From: WVWW01 sp041568335
GTDB taxonomy: Bacteria > Acidobacteriota > Polarisedimenticolia > Polarisedimenticolales > Polarisedimenticolaceae
NCBI GenBank assembly: GCA_041568335.1
Contig: JBFFZZ010000035.1
Location: 1 to 17,322 of the forward strand
Reading direction: 5' to 3'
Length of the DNA stretch: 17,322 bases
The notes below the pieces were generated by a model that saw only the letters and a program-made list of their open reading frames with translations, did no database searches and was not told where the DNA came from. A program made the position numbers and the translations under genes. Of this stretch, positions 7,432-14,850 are shown piece after piece. Every line of letters begins with the position of its first letter. The stretch's first letter is position 1.

Positions 7432-7437
7432 CATAAT
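7432..7437 (+). promoter_or_regulatory. Possible -10 box (CATAAT) for a leaderless cysteine desulfurase transcript
   Basis: CATAAT matches TATAAT at five of six bases and is followed by exactly 7 bases and then GTG 7445. No ribosome binding site precedes that GTG. No clear -35 hexamer is present. The geometry mirrors that of the Nudix promoter facing the other way. Confidence 0.35.
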
Positions 7438-7444
7438 GCGTCGC

Positions 7445-8596
7445 GTGAGCGACCGCCCGATCTACCTCGACAACAACGCGACGACACCGATCGCGCCCGA
7501 AGTGCTGGAGGCGATGCTCCCCGCGCTGCGCGACGGCTTCGGTAACCCTTCCTCGACGCACGCCTACGGCGAGACGGCCCGTGGTCTGATCGAGGAGGCG
7601 CGCGCGCGGGTCGCCGCGCTGCTCGACTGCTCGCCGGCCGAGATCGTCTTCACCTCGGGGGGGACCGAGTCCGACAACGCGGCGCTGATCGGCATCACCG
7701 AGGCGACGCGAGATCGTGGGCGGCACGTCGTGACCTCTGCCGTCGAGCATCCGGCGATCGTCGCGACCTGCGCCCATCTGGAGAGTCGTGGCTGGGAGAT
7801 CTCCCGCGTCGGCGTCGACCGTGACGGGCGGCTGCGCATGGACGAGCTCGCGCGCGCGGTCCGCCCGGAGACCACGCTGATTTCGATCATGCACGCCAAC
7901 AACGAGACCGGCGTGGTGCAACCGATCGAGGAGATCCGCGAGGCGATCGCACCGCTGGACCCCGTGCTGCACACCGATGCCGCGCAATCGGTAGGCAAGA
8001 TCGACTGTCGAGTCGACCGGCTGGGGGTCGATGCGCTGACGATCGCCGGGCACAAGCTGTACGGGCCGATGGGTGTGGGCGCGCTGTACCTGCGCTCGGG
8101 CACGCCGTTCGCGCGCCATCTCCACGGCGCCGGGCACGAGTCCGGGCGACGCGCCGGGACGGAGAGCGTGGCCCAGGTCGTCGGGCTGGGCAAGGCCTGC
8201 CAGCTGGCGCTGCAGGAACGCGCGACCCGCGAACGCCGGCTGGCCCGGTTGCGCGACATGTTGGAGACGCGGTTGCGGTCGGGGTTGAGCGACCTCGTGG
8301 TCCACGGGGCCGGGGCGCCGCGGCTGCCCAACACCTGCTATGCGGCGATCCCGCGAACGACGGCGATCGAGCTGCTCGCCGCCGTCCCGCAGATCGCCGC
8401 CGCCGCGGGCTCGGCCTGCGATGCCGGCAGGCCGCACGTCTCGGAGACGCTGCGCGCGATGGGCGTCGACGAGTCGACCGCGCTGGCCACGCTGCGGCTG
8501 ACCGTGGGACGCGCCAACAGCGAGGACGAGATCGAGCGCGCGGCGGGGCTGCTGATCGCCGCGGCGCAGACGCTGCGCGGTGGAGCGAATCGATGA
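7445..8596 (+). CDS. Cysteine desulfurase (NifS/IscS family)
   Basis: 383-residue PLP enzyme that takes sulfur from L-cysteine as a persulfide for Fe-S clusters, thiolated tRNA or other acceptors. It has the N-terminal YLDNNATTP, SGGTESDNAA, the PLP-contacting histidine in AVEHPAIV (His101), HANNETGV, HTDAAQS, the PLP lysine in IAGHKLYGP (Lys204) and the catalytic cysteine in GSACDAG (Cys325), so it should be active. No iscU or iscA lies nearby, so IscS, NifS or a tRNA-specific role cannot be separated; a dihydrouridine synthase gene follows three genes later. I start it at GTG 7445; an ATG at 7436 would add MRR but lies inside a likely -10 box. Its end overlaps the xseA start as ATGA. Confidence 0.93.
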   Translation: MSDRPIYLDNNATTPIAPEVLEAMLPALRDGFGNPSSTHAYGETARGLIEEARARVAALLDCSPAEIVFTSGGTESDNAALIGITEATRDRGRHVVTSAVEHPAIVATCAHLESRGWEISRVGVDRDGRLRMDELARAVRPETTLISIMHANNETGVVQPIEEIREAIAPLDPVLHTDAAQSVGKIDCRVDRLGVDALTIAGHKLYGPMGVGALYLRSGTPFARHLHGAGHESGRRAGTESVAQVVGLGKACQLALQERATRERRLARLRDMLETRLRSGLSDLVVHGAGAPRLPNTCYAAIPRTTAIELLAAVPQIAAAAGSACDAGRPHVSETLRAMGVDESTALATLRLTVGRANSEDEIERAAGLLIAAAQTLRGGANR

Positions 8597-10248
8597 GCCG
8601 GCGCGTCGATCACGACGGGCAGACGTTGCGGATCCGCTTCCCGTTCGATCGCGCGCTCGTCGACCGCGTCAAGACGGTGCCCGGCCGGCGCTGGAACGCG
8701 AGCGAGAAGTCCTGGTTCGTGCCTGAAGATCAGGTCGTGACGCTGGTCGATCTGCTCGCCGAGGACGGCTTCGAGTTCGACGAGTCGACGCGTGGGCTCT
8801 ACTCGGCCCTCGGGGGATCGCGCGATCTCGACGCGCGAGCGTCGAGCGGTGCGAGCGCGGCGTTGAGCGAGCTCCCGCTCTTCGCCGGGTCCGAGCCCGC
8901 CATGGAGGACGTCGCCACGGCGGCCGACCCGGATCTCACCGTCGCGCGGCTCAACGAGCGTGTCCGCGATCTGCTGGCGACCGCGTTCCCCGCGCCGGTG
9001 TGGCTGGTGGGCGAGATCTCGGGCTTCAACAAGTTCGCGCATCGCAAGCACGTCGGGTTCGAGCTGATCGAGCGCGACGAGGACGGGAAGTCGATCGCCA
9101 AGGTCCCGGCGATCCTGTTCGAATCGACGCGACGCGAGATCGAACGGCAGCTCCGCGACGCGGGCGATCCGTTCCGCCTCGAGGACGAGATCGAGGTGCG
9201 CTTCTCGGTTCGCGTGGATCTGCACGTCGACTGGGGCCAGTACCGTGTCGTCATCGAGCGGATCGACGTGGACTACACGCTGGGCGAGGCGGCGCGCCGC
9301 CGCGAGGAGATCGTGCGGCGGTTGATCGCCGCCGGGCTGCACGAGATCAACCGGAAGCTCGAGCTCCCCGCCCTGCCGCTGCGTGTCGGTCTGATCACCA
9401 GCCTCGGCTCCGACGCCTACAACGACGTCCTGCGCACGCTGACCGAATCGGGGCACGCGTTCGAGGTGACCGTACACGGCGCCCGGGTCCAGGGGCACGC
9501 CACGGAGCCCTCGGTGCTCAACGCGCTGGACTGGTTCGCCGCGCGCGGCGATCGCTTCGACGTGCTCCTGATCTGCCGCGGTGGGGGCTCGCGCACCGAT
9601 CTCGTCTGGTTCGACACCGAACGGCTCGGCCGGGCGGTCGCGCGGTTCCCGCTCCCCGTGATCGTCGGGATCGGGCACGAGCAGGACCAGTCCGTGCTCG
9701 ACGCCGTCGCGCGCAGCTGCAAGACGCCGACCGCGGCGGCCGGTTTGCTGGTCGAGTGCACGACCCGCGCGCTGGCCCGCACCGAGGAGGCGGGTGCGGC
9801 GATCCTCGCCGCCGCCGCCGAGTCGATCGATCGGCGGCAGGGCGAGGCCGAGGAGCGGGCCCGGCGGCTGGCCGGCGCGGCGCGCCACCGGCTCGATCTC
9901 GCGTGCCACCGGCTGGTCCAGGTCGAGCGGCAGGCGCGCAGCACCGCCTACGCCGCGCTCCAGGCCGCGCGCGAGAGGATCGCCGTCTCGACGCAACGGC
10001 TCCCGCGCGAGACGCGGCGTCTGTTCGATCTCGGGCGCGAGCGGCTGGCCTCGCGTCGGCGGCGGCTGGTGCTGGTCGACCCGCGGCGCGTGATCGAGCG
10101 CGGCTACGCCATCCTGCGCCGCGGCGATCGCTCGGTGCTCGTCGACGCGGCGCGCGCCGATCCGGGAGAACCGTTGATTGCCGAGCTCAAGCACGGGCGG
10201 TTGCGGGTCACGGCCGATAAGATGGTGCCCGATTCGAACGAGGATTGA
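8593..10248 (+). CDS. xseA: Exodeoxyribonuclease VII large subunit with N-terminal HARP-like extension
   Basis: 551 residues, against about 400-460 for usual XseA. Residues ~115-215 are the OB-fold DNA-binding domain (LTVARLNERVRDLLA, VWLVGEISGFNKFAHRKHVG). Residues ~235-370 are the catalytic domain with LPLRVGLITSLGSDAYND, LLICRGGGSRTDLVWFD and VIVGIGHEQDQSVLDAVA, which hold the conserved GGGS and GHExD motifs. Then comes a long Arg- and Ala-rich helical region and the C-terminal RRVIERGYAILRRG. With XseB it degrades single-stranded DNA from both ends. The added residues 1-62 (LRIRFPFDRALVDRVKTVPG, then RRWNASEKSWFVP) match the pattern of the HARP domain of SMARCAL1-type annealing helicases, and are followed by a low-complexity linker containing ELPLF. 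ATG 8593 overlaps the preceding stop. Confidence 0.93.
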   Translation: MSRRVDHDGQTLRIRFPFDRALVDRVKTVPGRRWNASEKSWFVPEDQVVTLVDLLAEDGFEFDESTRGLYSALGGSRDLDARASSGASAALSELPLFAGSEPAMEDVATAADPDLTVARLNERVRDLLATAFPAPVWLVGEISGFNKFAHRKHVGFELIERDEDGKSIAKVPAILFESTRREIERQLRDAGDPFRLEDEIEVRFSVRVDLHVDWGQYRVVIERIDVDYTLGEAARRREEIVRRLIAAGLHEINRKLELPALPLRVGLITSLGSDAYNDVLRTLTESGHAFEVTVHGARVQGHATEPSVLNALDWFAARGDRFDVLLICRGGGSRTDLVWFDTERLGRAVARFPLPVIVGIGHEQDQSVLDAVARSCKTPTAAAGLLVECTTRALARTEEAGAAILAAAAESIDRRQGEAEERARRLAGAARHRLDLACHRLVQVERQARSTAYAALQAARERIAVSTQRLPRETRRLFDLGRERLASRRRRLVLVDPRRVIERGYAILRRGDRSVLVDAARADPGEPLIAELKHGRLRVTADKMVPDSNED

Positions 10249-10255
10249 GGTCCGC

Positions 10256-10492
10256 ATGGCGACGAAGAAGACACCGACCTACACGGAGGCGGCCGACCGG
10301 CTCGAGGAGATCCTGACCAAGATCGAGGAGGGCCAGGTCGACATCGACGAGCTGTCGGGTCTGGTCGAGGAAGCGGCGGCGCTGGTGAAGCTGTGCCGCG
10401 ACAAGATCCAGGCGGCCGAGATCAAGGTCAAGAAGATCACCGAGAAGCTCGAGCGCGACGCCTCCGAAGACGACGACAGCGAAGCCCCGTGA
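10256..10492 (+). CDS. xseB: Exodeoxyribonuclease VII small subunit
   Basis: 78 residues, the usual size. The YTEAADRLEEILTKIEEGQV and LVEEAAALVKLCRDKI stretches are the two-helix coiled coil that binds the C-terminal helices of XseA. The tail is acidic (ERDASEDDDSEAP). ATG 10256 has GAGGT at 10247-10251 a few bases upstream, placed across the xseA stop (10246-10248), so the two subunits are made together. Its stop TGA overlaps the GTG start of the next gene as GTGA. Confidence 0.93.
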   Translation: MATKKTPTYTEAADRLEEILTKIEEGQVDIDELSGLVEEAAALVKLCRDKIQAAEIKVKKITEKLERDASEDDDSEAP

Positions 10493-11562
10493 CGGCCTCC
10501 GAGCTGTTCGACGGGCGGCTGATCATGGCGCCGATGACCCGCGGCACCGATCTGCCGTTCCGGCGGCTCGCCCGTGAGTGGGGCGCCGAGGTCTGCGTCG
10601 GCGAGATGGCCTACGCGCACAAGGTCGTCAAGGGCCATCGCGGCGAGCTCGCGTTGCTGCGGCGTCACGAGGAGGAGCGGGTGTTCGGCGTGCAGCTCGC
10701 GGGCAAGCGTCCCGAGGTGCTGGCCGAGGCGGCGCGCATCGCCGCCGACCGCGGGGCCGATTTCGTCGACATCAACCTCGGCTGCCCGATCGACGACGCC
10801 GTGCGGCGCGGGTTCGGGGCGGCCCTGCTGCGCCGCGCGAGTCGCGTCGCCGCGCTGGTCGAGGCGATGAAGCGCGCCGTCACGATCCCGGTCACGATCA
10901 AGCTGCGGACCGGCTGGTCGAGCGAGAAGCCGACGTTCCTCAAGGTCGCGCGCGCCGCCCGCGAGGCCGGGGTCGACGCCATCACGCTGCACGCCCGCTC
11001 GCGCAACCAGCGCTACCGCCGGGCGGCCGACTGGGACGCGGTCGCGGAACTGGTCGAGGCGGTCGACGTCCCGGTGATCGGCAACGGCGACGTGTTCGAC
11101 TGGCGCGACGCGAAAGCGCGAAAGGAAAGCAGCGGCTGTGCCGCGGTGATGGTCGGTCGCTGGGCGCTGGTCAAGCCCTGGATCTTCCGCGCGTTTGCCG
11201 AATGCCGCGACATCGAGCTCGGCCCCGACGAACGGGTGGCGGTCCTGAGCCGCTACGTCGAGCTGTGCCGCGAGACGTTCGGCGACGACGAGATGGGGCG
11301 GCGCCGTACACGCAGGTTCCTCGCCTTCCACCAGGATTTCTTTTACCGCTACCGCCGGGCGGCCGGCGCGGACGCGGTCAACTCCTCCGATCCGCGCGAC
11401 TGGGGCGCGGAGCCCGAGAACAAACTGGAGCGCTGGCTCTGCCGCGCGGATACGGGGGCCGTCGAGGCGCTGGGCGACTGGCTGGTCGACGGGCGGGATC
11501 CCGTTCCGCCGCCCGAGCCGGCCCGGCCGTCGCGAGCGTTCAAGGTCAAGGCGTACGGTTAG
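10489..11562 (+). CDS. tRNA-dihydrouridine synthase, Dus3-like
   Basis: 357-residue FMN enzyme that reduces uridine to dihydrouridine in tRNA. Motifs in order: LIMAPMTRGTDLPFRRL at the N-terminus of the TIM barrel, DFVDINLGCPID with catalytic Cys99, TIKLRTGW with Lys138, LHARSRNQRYRRAADW with His168, GNGDVF at 198-203, MVGRWALVKPWIF for FMN phosphate, then a helical C-terminal domain (RRTRRFLAFHQDFFYRY). Several features fit eukaryotic Dus3 better than DusA, DusB or DusC: CPID after the catalytic cysteine, SRxQRYxxxADW, ALxKPWxF, and an ending DPVPPPEP...KVKAYG like the GPVPP...KANAYK of human DUS3L. It lacks the CCCH zinc fingers of eukaryotic Dus3. I start at GTG 10489, overlapping the xseB stop. 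tRNA position unknown. Confidence 0.92.
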   Translation: MTASELFDGRLIMAPMTRGTDLPFRRLAREWGAEVCVGEMAYAHKVVKGHRGELALLRRHEEERVFGVQLAGKRPEVLAEAARIAADRGADFVDINLGCPIDDAVRRGFGAALLRRASRVAALVEAMKRAVTIPVTIKLRTGWSSEKPTFLKVARAAREAGVDAITLHARSRNQRYRRAADWDAVAELVEAVDVPVIGNGDVFDWRDAKARKESSGCAAVMVGRWALVKPWIFRAFAECRDIELGPDERVAVLSRYVELCRETFGDDEMGRRRTRRFLAFHQDFFYRYRRAAGADAVNSSDPRDWGAEPENKLERWLCRADTGAVEALGDWLVDGRDPVPPPEPARPSRAFKVKAYG

Positions 11563-11594
11563 TGTAGGCTTGGCCACCGCGACACGAGGTGAAG

Positions 11595-12245
11595 ATGCGT
11601 AAGAATCGGTGGGTCGTTTCGTTCACGCTGCTCTGCGTCGGTCTCGGCGGGTGCGCCGCCGACCCCGAGCCGCCGGAATCGACGGCCGAAGAGACGACGA
11701 CGCCCCCGCCGGCGGGGGCGCGCACGTTGCCGATCCCGGAGGTGGGCGACGAAACGGGAACCGGGGGCACCGAGACGCGGCACGGCCCGCTGGTCTGGAC
11801 CCTCCCGCCCGGGTGGACCGAGGTGGCGCCCTCCAACACGATGCGGCGGGCGCAGTACGTCGTTCCGGGGAGCGCCGGCGACGGCGAGTGCGTCGTGTTC
11901 TACTTCGGTCCCGGACAGGGAGGCGACCCGATGGCCAACGCGGAGCGCTGGGCCGGCCAGTTCACCCAGCCCGACGGCGGCAATTCACTGGACAGGATGA
12001 CGATGCAGGAGATCGACGGCGCGCCGCTGGATCTGCGGCTGGTCGAGGTCACCGGCACCTACACCGGGGGGATGAGCACCGGGGTCGCCCCCGCCGAGCC
12101 GTTGCCGAACTGGATGCTGCTCGGCGGGATCGCCAGCGGCCCCGACGCCCCGTGGTTCTTCAAGCTGACGGGCCCGCAGGCGACGCTCGAGGAGAACCGG
12201 GACGCCTTCGTCTCCATGCTGCGGTCGATCCGGCAAGAGATCTGA
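11595..12245 (+). CDS. Secreted lipoprotein of unknown function
   Basis: 216 residues. It begins MRKNRWVVSFTLLCVGLGGC, a lipoprotein signal with lipobox LGGC, so Cys20 should be lipidated and the protein anchored to a membrane. A Pro/Thr/Glu-rich linker follows (residues ~21-60), then a compact domain from GPLVWTLPPGWTEV through RRAQYVVPG, ECVVFYFGPGQGG and NAERWAGQF to a final helix FVSMLRSIRQEI. I recall similar W..P.GW...MR.A.F..P domains in uncharacterised lipoproteins but assign no function. GAGGTG at 11586-11591 is close before ATG 11595; an in-frame GTG at 11589 lies inside that site. The M28 peptidase start follows 2 bases after its stop, so the two are probably co-expressed at the envelope. 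Confidence 0.85.
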   Translation: MRKNRWVVSFTLLCVGLGGCAADPEPPESTAEETTTPPPAGARTLPIPEVGDETGTGGTETRHGPLVWTLPPGWTEVAPSNTMRRAQYVVPGSAGDGECVVFYFGPGQGGDPMANAERWAGQFTQPDGGNSLDRMTMQEIDGAPLDLRLVEVTGTYTGGMSTGVAPAEPLPNWMLLGGIASGPDAPWFFKLTGPQATLEENRDAFVSMLRSIRQEI

Positions 12246-12247
12246 GT

Positions 12248-13264
12248 TTGAACTGGCGTCGCTCGCTGAAGATCGCGGTCGGCGCGCTGATCATCGTCTC
12301 TTTCCTCGGGGCGCTGCTGGGCATCGTCGTCACCGGCCCCGTGGTCGTCCCGCAACGCAAGCTCGAGCTCGACGTCGAGCCGTCGGCCGGGCGGATGCGT
12401 GCCGATGTCGAGCGGCTCTGCCGCGACTTCGGGACCCGTTTTTACCAGCAACCGGAGGACCTCTTGGCGGCGGCGGAGTGGATCGGCGGCGAGCTCGAAG
12501 CCGCCGGGCTGCGGGTCGAGGTCCAGGACTACGAGCTGCGCGAGGGCGTGTTCCGCAACGTCATCGGGTTCCGTCCCGGGACCCTGCCCGACGCACCCTC
12601 GGTCGTCATCGGCGCGCACTACGACGCCTACGGCGGCTTCCCCGGCGCGGACGACAACGCCAGCGGGGTCGCCGTCCTGCTGGAGCTGGCGCGCACGCTG
12701 CCGCCGGGCGAGCCGCGGTACGACCAGTACTTCGTCGCCTTCTCGACCGAGGAGCCGCCGTTCTTCGGCACCGACGACATGGGCAGCTTCCGCTTCGCGG
12801 GCAAGCTCGCGGCGGACGGCGTCGACGTGGATCTGATGATCGCCCTGGACATGGTCGGGTATTTTTCCGGCGATCCCGGGAGCCAGACGGTCCCGCTGGC
12901 GATCCTCCGGCTGCTCTACCCCGACAAGGGCAACTTCCTCGCGGTCACCGCCAACCTCAACAGCGGCGTCGCGATCCGTCGCGTCAAGCAGGGGATCAAG
13001 GCGATCCGCGAGATCGACGTGCACTCGTTTCGCGCGCCGCGGGGTTTCGCGGGCGTCGACTGGTCGGACCACCAGTCGTTCTGGAAGCACGGTTTCCCCG
13101 CCGTGCTCGTCACCGACACCTCGTTCCACCGCAACCCGCACTATCACGAGGCCGGGGACACGCCGGACACGCTGGACTACGACGCGATGGTCAAGGTGAC
13201 GCGCTCGCTCCACGGTGTGTTGTGGAACAACGGCGGCGCCCCCGCACCGCCGGTTGCGGACTGA
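12248..13264 (+). CDS. Membrane-anchored M28-family zinc peptidase
   Basis: 338 residues. Residues ~8-32 (IAVGALIIVSFLGALLG) form one membrane helix or uncleaved signal, so the catalytic domain should face the periplasm. The M28 metal ligands are in place: His124 in GAHYDAYGG, the bridging aspartate in GADDNASG (135-136), the Glu-Glu pair 168-169 in STEEPPFFG, Asp201 in ALDMVGYF and His300 in HYHEAGDTPD. M28 enzymes are usually aminopeptidases or carboxypeptidases, and some are glutaminyl cyclases; a peptide-degrading role is most likely. I chose TTG 12248, the only usable start codon just after the previous stop and before the membrane helix; its ribosome binding site is weak (AAGAGA). The substrate is unknown. 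Confidence 0.9.
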   Translation: MNWRRSLKIAVGALIIVSFLGALLGIVVTGPVVVPQRKLELDVEPSAGRMRADVERLCRDFGTRFYQQPEDLLAAAEWIGGELEAAGLRVEVQDYELREGVFRNVIGFRPGTLPDAPSVVIGAHYDAYGGFPGADDNASGVAVLLELARTLPPGEPRYDQYFVAFSTEEPPFFGTDDMGSFRFAGKLAADGVDVDLMIALDMVGYFSGDPGSQTVPLAILRLLYPDKGNFLAVTANLNSGVAIRRVKQGIKAIREIDVHSFRAPRGFAGVDWSDHQSFWKHGFPAVLVTDTSFHRNPHYHEAGDTPDTLDYDAMVKVTRSLHGVLWNNGGAPAPPVAD

Positions 13265-13273
13265 CGGACGCGG

Positions 13274-14050
13274 TCAGCCTTCCTCCGAACCGGACCAGCA
13301 CCGCCGGAACGCGGCGATCTCTTCAGGCGTGTAAAAGTGTCGCGCCATCCGCGACGAGTAAACGCGCTCCAGGTGGTCGTCGGGCAACCGCAGCTCCGTC
13401 TTGAAGCGCCGGTAGAGCTCGCCCGCCTCCGTCGACAGGCGCACGTTTCGCGGGACGAGGTCGAGCCGGTCCAGCCCCAGGAAATCGCGCAACGCCCCCG
13501 CGCCCACGCGCGAGAGATCCTCGAGCCGCAGGGCCAGCAGGTCGACATCGCCGTTGGAGAAGGTCGCGAAGCCGGCTTCGTGAGGGAACGGCTCGACGTA
13601 CACGTCGATCCCGTAGACGTCGCGGATCTCGCGGTCGAACCAGCGCAACGGCAGGTCGTGGTCTTCCTCCTCGAGGAACCGCCGCCGCAGCTCGTCCAGG
13701 TCGAAGTGGCCCTCGCGGAACCGGCGCGCCGTGTCGGGATTTTTGAGCCGGGACCTCTCGAACAGCCACGAGACGTTGCACGCGACCGGATCGCGGACCA
13801 ACGTGATGATCCGGCAACCGGCGCCGTCGAAGCGGCTCGCGGCCTTCTTGCGAAAGCGCTCGTTCCAGTCCAGCAGCTCCTGCATCCGTTGCTCGTCCCC
13901 GCTCAGCTCGAGCCGCGCCACCGCCTGCCAGAAGGAGGGATCGCTGACGAAGTGGCTGCGCTGCACCTCCAGCCCCGCGTTGCGCAGCGACTCGATCACG
14001 GTCGTGTTGCCCGTCTTGGGCATCGCGAGAACGAGCAGCGGCCGGGTCAA
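13274..14050 (-). CDS. Sulfotransferase-fold protein, putative capsular polysaccharide synthesis (NKWYS) family
   Basis: 258 residues. MTRPLLVLAMPKTGNTTVIE carries a PAPS-binding 5'-phosphosulfate loop (PKTGNTT, 11-17), and ITLVRDPVACNVSWLFERS the 3'-phosphate loop (84-94), as in sulfotransferases. The later half, WFDREIRDVYGIDVYVEPF, LLALRLEDL and MARHFYTPEEIAAF, matches my memory of the family annotated as putative capsular polysaccharide synthesis proteins (Pfam NKWYS). It may transfer sulfate to a glycan or small molecule. TTG 14050 overlaps the stop of the upstream oxygenase gene as TTGA, so the two are coupled. It converges on the M28 gene with only 9 bases between stops and no terminator visible there. 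Confidence 0.82.
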   Translation of the reverse strand: MTRPLLVLAMPKTGNTTVIESLRNAGLEVQRSHFVSDPSFWQAVARLELSGDEQRMQELLDWNERFRKKAASRFDGAGCRIITLVRDPVACNVSWLFERSRLKNPDTARRFREGHFDLDELRRRFLEEEDHDLPLRWFDREIRDVYGIDVYVEPFPHEAGFATFSNGDVDLLALRLEDLSRVGAGALRDFLGLDRLDLVPRNVRLSTEAGELYRRFKTELRLPDDHLERVYSSRMARHFYTPEEIAAFRRCWSGSEEG

Positions 14051-14721
14051 GTCAGCTTCTTGTAGGTCTGATCGAGCATCGGCCGCACCCGGTCGCCGAG
14101 GTTGGGCGTGCCGCGGTGCAGGATGTTGCCGTCCCGGAAGACCGCGTCCCCGCGGTTCAGACGAAGCAGGTAGGGGTAGATGTTGTCGACGCCGTCGACG
14201 GCGCCGAACGAGCGCGGCAGGTGGTGGCTCCCGGGCAACACCTCCATCGCCCCCGTCTGCCAGGTGAAATCGACCAGCGGGATGTTGAACGTCACGCGGA
14301 TCGTCTCGTGCGGCCCGTCGGGATCGGGCGTCTCCTCGGGCTTCTGGTCCGAGTGCCACTGCATGAAGTGCGAGCCCTTCCAGTTGGCCTCGACCAGGGT
14401 CCAGCCGCGCTTCCAGCCCCCCTCGCCCAGCGTCGCGTCGACCAGCTCCTCGATCACCGGGTTGCGCCGGTAGCGATCGTCCGCCAGCGCCCCCTTGAAC
14501 AGGTCGGCGTATTGCTCGAGGTGCAACGCCAGCCGCCCGACGTTGCGGCCTTCGGCGAAGCCGTCCTTGCTCGCCTTGGCGTACTCCGCGTCGAGCAACG
14601 GCGACAGCTCCCCCATCAGGGCGTCCACGTAATCGAGCGGAAGGAAGTTGCGGAACACGATGAACCCGTTGAGCGCGAACTCCTTCAGCCAGTTTTCTTT
14701 CTGCGTCGGTTCGATCGGCAT
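14047..14721 (-). CDS. Phytanoyl-CoA dioxygenase (PhyH) family Fe(II)/2-oxoglutarate oxygenase
   Basis: 224 residues, cytoplasmic. The iron triad is visible: His123 and Asp125 in FMQWHSDQ and His202 in GNILHRGTPN; Arg213 in DRVRPML is the likely 2-oxoglutarate carboxylate ligand. The N-terminal part has the familiar LKEFALNGFIVFRNFLPLD. Such enzymes hydroxylate or otherwise oxidise small molecules, lipids or natural products; the substrate here is unknown. I start at ATG 14721, which has GAGG 5 bases upstream within GAGGCGACG; an in-frame upstream start at 14763 would add 14 residues in the promoter region. Its tight coupling to a sulfotransferase-like gene suggests hydroxylation followed by transfer onto the same product (inference). 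Confidence 0.88.
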   Translation of the reverse strand: MPIEPTQKENWLKEFALNGFIVFRNFLPLDYVDALMGELSPLLDAEYAKASKDGFAEGRNVGRLALHLEQYADLFKGALADDRYRRNPVIEELVDATLGEGGWKRGWTLVEANWKGSHFMQWHSDQKPEETPDPDGPHETIRVTFNIPLVDFTWQTGAMEVLPGSHHLPRSFGAVDGVDNIYPYLLRLNRGDAVFRDGNILHRGTPNLGDRVRPMLDQTYKKLT

Positions 14722-14850
14722 CGTCGCCTCGTTTTCGACTCGGACGGTCCGGAACGGTAGCACAGCACCGGTCGACTTTTGAGTCGTTGTACGGTACTCC
14801 TTTACGGACCGATCGGACGCTTCGCAACACCCCCGGGCGGTCGAGCTTCC
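14722..14850. promoter_or_regulatory. Divergent intergenic region between oxygenase and HPr-kinase-like genes
   Basis: 129 bases that must hold promoters for both directions. I see no convincing -35/-10 pair. The most notable element is a small inverted repeat, CGACT (14773-14777), TTTG, AGTCG (14782-14786), near the middle, which could be an operator or chance. Confidence 0.35.

Noticed and set aside
8338..10257. 639-codon open frame opposite xseA
   Set aside because: The XseA motifs fix the coding strand; the antisense frame is a by-product of third-position GC bias.
13265..13273. Terminator between the M28 and sulfotransferase-like genes
   Set aside because: Only 9 bases separate the stops and no stem with a T-run is present.
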